NCBI GenBank assembly: GCA_041402045.1
Contig: JAWKSZ010000001.1
Span: forward strand, 62,001 to 126,000
Direction of reading: 5' to 3'
Length of the DNA: 64,000 nucleotides
From: JAGQRJ01 sp041402045
GTDB lineage: Bacteria; Planctomycetota; J058
In this document: positions 60,720-64,000 of the stretch, piece by piece
How the letters are laid out: every line of letters begins with the position of its first letter
How positions within the stretch are numbered: position 1 is the first letter of the stretch
Translations under genes and position numbers: made by a program
Notes under the pieces: generated by a model
Database searches by the model: none
What the model was told of the DNA's origin: nothing
What the model saw: the letters and a program-made list of their open reading frames with translations, nothing else

Positions 60720-62243
60720 ATGACGGCACCCGACAGGCTCAGCGAAGTCCTCGCCCGGCTGACCCCCGAGGCGGGCCTCGACGTGCGCCTCGCAGAGCGC
60801 AACGAGACCCCGCTGATCTGGGCGGTGAGCGAGGGCTACCACGACCTGGCGGTGACCCTGATCGAGGCCGGCGCCGACCTCGACGCCCAGAACAGCGACG
60901 GCAACACCGCGCTCCTGCGCGCGGCCTGCGAGGGCCGGACCGAGCTCGCGCGGCTCCTGATCCGGGTCGGGGCGGAGCTGGACGTGCAGAACCGGGACGG
61001 CTACTCGGCCTTGATCCTGGCTCAGCGCCGGGGGAACGCCGCAATCGTCGACGCGCTGCGCGCGGCGGGGGCCGACCCGTCGCTGGTGACCGCGCTGGGG
61101 ACGACGGTCGAGGACCCGGGACACTCGCCCAAGGCCTCGCTCCAGGGCCGGCGCGACCCGACCCTCGAGCAGCAGATCGTGGACGCGATCGAGACCTGCC
61201 ACGCCGGGGGCCGCAAGCAGGACAAGCGGATCCACCTCGTGGCCGAGGACCGCTTCCTGCCCACGGACGTCCTGCGCCGGGCCTACGTGCGCTACGACAA
61301 CTCGCGCAGCCCCGACGCCCCGCCCTACGTCGCCCTCGAGGACGGGCTGGAGCTGGGGATCGCGACCAGCGCGGTGCCCGAGGTCGCGCGGGCGGTGTCG
61401 TCCTTGCTCTCGCGCTCGCTGGAGGACGCGCGCAACGACCGCGGCGGCTACCTGCCCCCCGCCGTCGTGCAGCGCGTGCAGCGCGAGATCATTTCGCCCT
61501 GGGGCGTGGCCTACCTGTGGGGGATCACCGGGCACCGCTTCGTGCTCTCGCGGCCCGCCCCTGGCGACCGGCGCGAGCTGGTCGCCACGATCCTCGTCGG
61601 CCGGAGCAAGGACACCGTGTTCTTCTTCACCGGGCGCTACAACAACCTGCGCCACTCCACGATCCGGGAGACCGTGGACTTCGAGCAAGCGGACGCGCCC
61701 GGGAGCCCCCACCGCTGGTTCGAGCGCTTCGCGTTCCCGCCGGTCGAGCGCTTCAAGCCCGCGGGCTACCACCACATAGCGAACTTCGTCGTCGCCAAGG
61801 AGCACCGCCGCAAGCGGCTCTCCCGACGGCTGCTCGACGCGATCGTCGAGCACTACGCGCTGAGCTCGCTGGAGGCGGCCGGCCGCGCCCCCGCCCACTG
61901 CCAGCACCTGCTCTGCGGCAAGGGGTTCTGGTTGATCGGCGACCCGCCCTGGTTCGCGCGGATGCAACGCCTGGGGTTCTCCATGCGCTGGGGCGCGGAG
62001 AGCTTCTTCCTGGAGCACGACTGGGCGCCCCTGCCCCCGGTCCACGACCCCGAGAGCGGGGCCCCGATCTCGAACGTGGACTACAACCGCGCCTACGACC
62101 TGCCCCAGCGCTACCTCGACCAGGCCCCGCCCGAGCCTGCGGGGGAGCACCTCCTGGAGCGGGTCCCGGAGGTGGTGCGCCTGGCCCAGGACCCGCGCGC
62201 CAAGCTGCAGTACACCCAGACCCTGTTCGAGTTCCCGTGCTGA
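60720..62243 (+). CDS. ankyrin-repeat protein with acetyltransferase-like domain
   Basis: 507 residues. Three ankyrin repeats cover about 27-125: NETPLIWAVSEGYHDLAVTL, NSDGNTALLRAACEGRTELA and NRDGYSALILAQRRGNAAIV. The rest is a large alpha/beta domain with TVFFFTGRYNNLRHSTIRET and YHHIANFVVAKEHRRKRLSR, where RRKRLSRRLL sits like the acetyl-CoA loop of GNAT enzymes but with the glycines replaced. CQHLLCGKGFWLIGDPPWFA follows. If GNAT-like, it is divergent. It overlaps the next gene by 7 bases. Start at ATG 60720 rather than the upstream TTG/ATG candidates, because those lie in the repeat. Confidence 0.65.
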   Translation: MTAPDRLSEVLARLTPEAGLDVRLAERNETPLIWAVSEGYHDLAVTLIEAGADLDAQNSDGNTALLRAACEGRTELARLLIRVGAELDVQNRDGYSALILAQRRGNAAIVDALRAAGADPSLVTALGTTVEDPGHSPKASLQGRRDPTLEQQIVDAIETCHAGGRKQDKRIHLVAEDRFLPTDVLRRAYVRYDNSRSPDAPPYVALEDGLELGIATSAVPEVARAVSSLLSRSLEDARNDRGGYLPPAVVQRVQREIISPWGVAYLWGITGHRFVLSRPAPGDRRELVATILVGRSKDTVFFFTGRYNNLRHSTIRETVDFEQADAPGSPHRWFERFAFPPVERFKPAGYHHIANFVVAKEHRRKRLSRRLLDAIVEHYALSSLEAAGRAPAHCQHLLCGKGFWLIGDPPWFARMQRLGFSMRWGAESFFLEHDWAPLPPVHDPESGAPISNVDYNRAYDLPQRYLDQAPPEPAGEHLLERVPEVVRLAQDPRAKLQYTQTLFEFPC

Positions 62244-63088
62244 CCCACCGCCGCCGCGCGCACACCGTCGAGACCCAGGAGGTCGCCGCCTTCACCGGCG
62301 AGGGCGCGTATCACGGCTCGACCCAGCGCCGCGCCCCCGCCCCCGGCCCGCCCCCCGAGGTCGTGGAGGAAATGCGCCCGACGACCCTCGAGGCGTATCC
62401 CACCCCGCGCCCGATCGAGCCCTTCGCCGCCACGTTCACGAACCTCTACCGCGTCGAGCGCACCCTGCCCCAGCCGACCCAGGAGGAGATCCGCGACGAC
62501 GGCACGACGCTCTGCTGGTGCCCGCTGGAGACCGCCCTCGAGGTCTCGGGCCCGCTCACACGGCGGGTGGTGGAGGCCATGCGCGAGCTGCTGGTCGGCG
62601 ACAAGCGCTACGTCTACGTCGACTCCAAGCTGCAGTACTTCGAGCCCGGGGACGTGCCGGTGGACAGCCAGCACTGGCACGTGGACGGGAGCATTGTCGC
62701 CCGCGGACCCCAGGTCGAAGCCCTGGGGCACGCGCTCCTGCACGACATGAAGGCGCGCCTGACCGGGGCGGTCCCCACCCCGCGCTACCTGGCGTACCAG
62801 TCGTCCGAGCACTGCGCGACGCTGTTCGCGACCGAGCCGTTGACCCTGGAGCTCCCGGAGCTGATCCCGAGCTTCGACGGCCTCGACGCCCTGGTGCGCG
62901 CCCGGGCCCCGGCGCAGGCGCCGCAGCCCGCCTCCTCGATCGTGCGCACCGACGGCTCGTCGCTGCACCGGGCGCAGGCCGCGTCGGGGTCCGGCTGGCG
63001 GCTGTGGGTGCGCTGCGTGGAGACCGACCGGGAGGTGGTCCTCAACCGCTCGATCCTTGACTGCTACGGCACGGTGTTTCGCACCTGA
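62237..63088 (+). CDS. probable Fe(II)/2-oxoglutarate-type oxygenase
   Basis: 283 residues. The distinctive signs are SQHWHVDGSI, giving the H-x-D metal pair (His148, Asp150), and later SSLHRAQAASGSGWRLWVRC, giving a distal His (244) and Arg residues where 2-oxoglutarate is bound. This spacing and the LHRA..R..R pattern fit the double-stranded beta-helix oxygenases. The N-terminal 90 residues are a Pro/Thr-rich extension and helices. The substrate is unknown. The GTG start overlaps the ankyrin protein stop by 7 bases, so it is part of the same operon. Assignment by motif only. Confidence 0.55.
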   Translation: MLTHRRRAHTVETQEVAAFTGEGAYHGSTQRRAPAPGPPPEVVEEMRPTTLEAYPTPRPIEPFAATFTNLYRVERTLPQPTQEEIRDDGTTLCWCPLETALEVSGPLTRRVVEAMRELLVGDKRYVYVDSKLQYFEPGDVPVDSQHWHVDGSIVARGPQVEALGHALLHDMKARLTGAVPTPRYLAYQSSEHCATLFATEPLTLELPELIPSFDGLDALVRARAPAQAPQPASSIVRTDGSSLHRAQAASGSGWRLWVRCVETDREVVLNRSILDCYGTVFRT

Positions 63089-63110
63089 GGCCGCCGGAGA
63101 GGGGACCCCC

Positions 63111-63461
63111 ATGCCGTCCGTTCACGTGTTCACCTGCGGCGCGCGCTTCGAGAGCTTCAAGGCCATGCGCGCGTTCGTGACCGTCTACTACGACGACCTG
63201 GGCGACCCGATCTTGCCCCCGTTCCAGCGCGAGGTCGAGGTCGCCCACTACGAGCCCATGGCGATCGAGGCCGTGCACAGCGCGGAGCCCCAGCCCCTGC
63301 GCGAGCTCCTGGCCCGGACCTCCTACGCGGAGCAGTGGCTGCCGGCGCTGCCCGAGGACGCCGAGGCGAGCCAGGCCTTCTGCGTGTTCGCGCCCAACCA
63401 GCTCCGCGACCCCGAGGCGTCCTCCCTCGACTACGTAGGCGCCTTCGCCTACCGCCCATGA
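63111..63461 (+). CDS. Imm22-like small protein
   Basis: 116 residues. The overall order (VHVFTCGARFESFKAMRAFV, then YYDDLGDPILPPF, LRELLARTSYAEQWLPAL and DYVGAFAYRP at the end) resembles the Imm22 family of polymorphic-toxin immunity proteins, which end in a similar YLGxFxY strand and carry a PxxxLrelL..hSY segment. No toxin gene is next to it, so it may have another role or neutralise a foreign toxin. Start at the ATG 63111 with GGAGAGGGG before it. The stop overlaps the zinc-finger gene as ATGA. Confidence 0.5.
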   Translation: MPSVHVFTCGARFESFKAMRAFVTVYYDDLGDPILPPFQREVEVAHYEPMAIEAVHSAEPQPLRELLARTSYAEQWLPALPEDAEASQAFCVFAPNQLRDPEASSLDYVGAFAYRP

Positions 63462-63820
63462 GCTGCGCCCAGGGCCACGCCTGGCCCGCCCCCGGGCGCT
63501 GCCTCCAGCGCTGCACGCGGTGCGGCGCGGCGTCGAGCTGCGGGGAACCCCCGAGCTGGGACGCCTACGCCGACACCCGCAGCATGGGCTTCAGCCTGCG
63601 CACGCGCTGCCCCCGCTGCGGAGCCCGGGCCGACCTGCGCCTGAGCGGGGAGGAGGTCGACGGCGCCCTGGCCGCGGCCGGGCCCCGGCCGCCCTGCCCC
63701 TCCCCCGAGCACCAGGCGTGGACCGCGCGCCGGGCGGCGCTGCTCCAGGCGCACCTGGACGCGACCCAGCCGGTGCCCGTCCCCGGGTGGCTGACCCAGC
63801 GGCTGGTGCTGAGGGACTAA
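63458..63820 (+). CDS. small zinc-finger protein
   Basis: 120 residues. Two Cys pairs are visible, CTRCGAASSCG and TRCPRCGARADL, together with an N-terminal Cys/His start (MSCAQGHAW) and a later CPSPEH. These would hold two zinc ions. A helical tail follows. No DNA-binding or enzymatic family is recognised. It is translationally coupled to the Imm22-like gene by ATGA and ends the four-gene cluster. Confidence 0.6.
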   Translation: MSCAQGHAWPAPGRCLQRCTRCGAASSCGEPPSWDAYADTRSMGFSLRTRCPRCGARADLRLSGEEVDGALAAAGPRPPCPSPEHQAWTARRAALLQAHLDATQPVPVPGWLTQRLVLRD

Positions 63821-63845
63821 ATCCCCCCCCGGGGGTGTGGGATCT
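63821..63845 (+). terminator. weak GC hairpin after the zinc-finger gene
   Basis: ATCCC...CCCCC faces GGGGG...GGGAT right after the stop codon. The centre has no real loop and no T-run follows, so this is a tentative transcription end. The next 100 bases show nothing before the partial gene at the right edge. Confidence 0.3.
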
Positions 63846-63946
63846 TCACCGTCAGCCTCTCCCCGCTTCCGAGCTGCCCCCTTGCCAGCGCGAGGGTTGA
63901 GATCGGGCACACGCCTCGCAAGGGGTTCCCGGCGTCAGGAGGACCC

Positions 63947-64000
63947 ATGACCGAGCCCACCGCCGCTACCGGCCTGCGCCGCACCCTCGCGTCCCTGTTC
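63947..64000 (+). CDS. start of a protein gene truncated by the window edge
   Basis: ATG at 63947 with CAGGAGGA six bases upstream opens MTEPTAATGLRRTLASLF, which runs off the right edge. The first residues resemble a soluble start before a hydrophobic helix, but 18 residues are too few to name a family. Confidence 0.5.
   Translation, partial: MTEPTAATGLRRTLASLF

Overview
This is a very GC-rich, gene-dense bacterial chromosome segment with about 48 intact or broken protein genes and no rRNA, tRNA or CRISPR array that I can see. The best guess is a member of Planctomycetota or a relative. The reasons are an N-terminal zinc ribbon fused to an FHA domain (1577-2179), several lipoproteins with PPC-type repeats, a DUF4132-type protein, Ser/Thr kinase and FHA signalling, and an McsA/McsB arginine-kinase pair. 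Myxococcota cannot be excluded from the sequence alone.

Layout. 1-6205: a crotonase, an FHA protein, a LysR regulator divergent from a Nudix hydrolase, and a lipoprotein plus DUF4132-like pair. 6426-6586: a MITE-like foldback flanked by TA. 6591-10993: rbfA, infB and nusA on the minus strand, behind a near-consensus promoter and a leader hairpin with a T-run. 10998-13267: a DUF2064 glycosyltransferase-like gene, then mcsA and mcsB. 13232-14105: a palindrome-bounded tandem repeat block. 14120-17147: a Ser/Thr kinase divergent from an aldehyde dehydrogenase. 17150-23719: a dispersed repeat, an MBL-fold lipoprotein, a cyclotransferase-like gene, an abundant-type lipoprotein with a stacked-hairpin 3' UTR, a Nudix gene and a phosphohexomutase flanked by two frameshifted helical paralogues.

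39068 down to 23835 is a tightly packed ten-gene minus-strand run. In order it holds a phosphodiesterase-like protein, a class V aminotransferase, a methyltransferase-like protein, a tail-anchored zinc-ribbon protein, a PF14907-type nucleotidyltransferase, a rifampin-phosphotransferase-like enzyme, a diacylglycerol-kinase-like enzyme, a thymidylate-kinase-like P-loop kinase, a sulfotransferase and a PPC lipoprotein. I read it as an uncharacterised phosphoryl/sulfuryl modification pathway.

39191-46731 runs the other way: a PLD-like protein, SixA, a double-FHA protein, a 13-unit intergenic palindromic array, then a histidine kinase and an NtrC-type regulator. About 46783-50302 is a foreign insertion of lower GC. 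It carries a 66-residue ORF, a 530-residue papain/C39-like protease and a decayed IS3 element, and it splits a small membrane-protein gene whose halves remain at 46722 and 50319. This is the best candidate for an undescribed accessory system.

50616-60369 is metabolic and regulatory: cupin/CMD, alcohol dehydrogenase, a cyclophilin-like protein, a GAF-sigma54 activator, an MFS transporter, a methyltransferase and a feruloyl-CoA-synthetase-like ligase. 60367-60657 holds a foldback and the second copy of the dispersed repeat. 60720-63820 is a four-gene cluster: ankyrin-acetyltransferase-like, a probable Fe/2-oxoglutarate oxygenase, an Imm22-like protein and a zinc-finger protein. Several single-base frame breaks in otherwise good genes (20690, 23400, 55280, 55510) suggest either recent decay or residual indel errors in the assembly.
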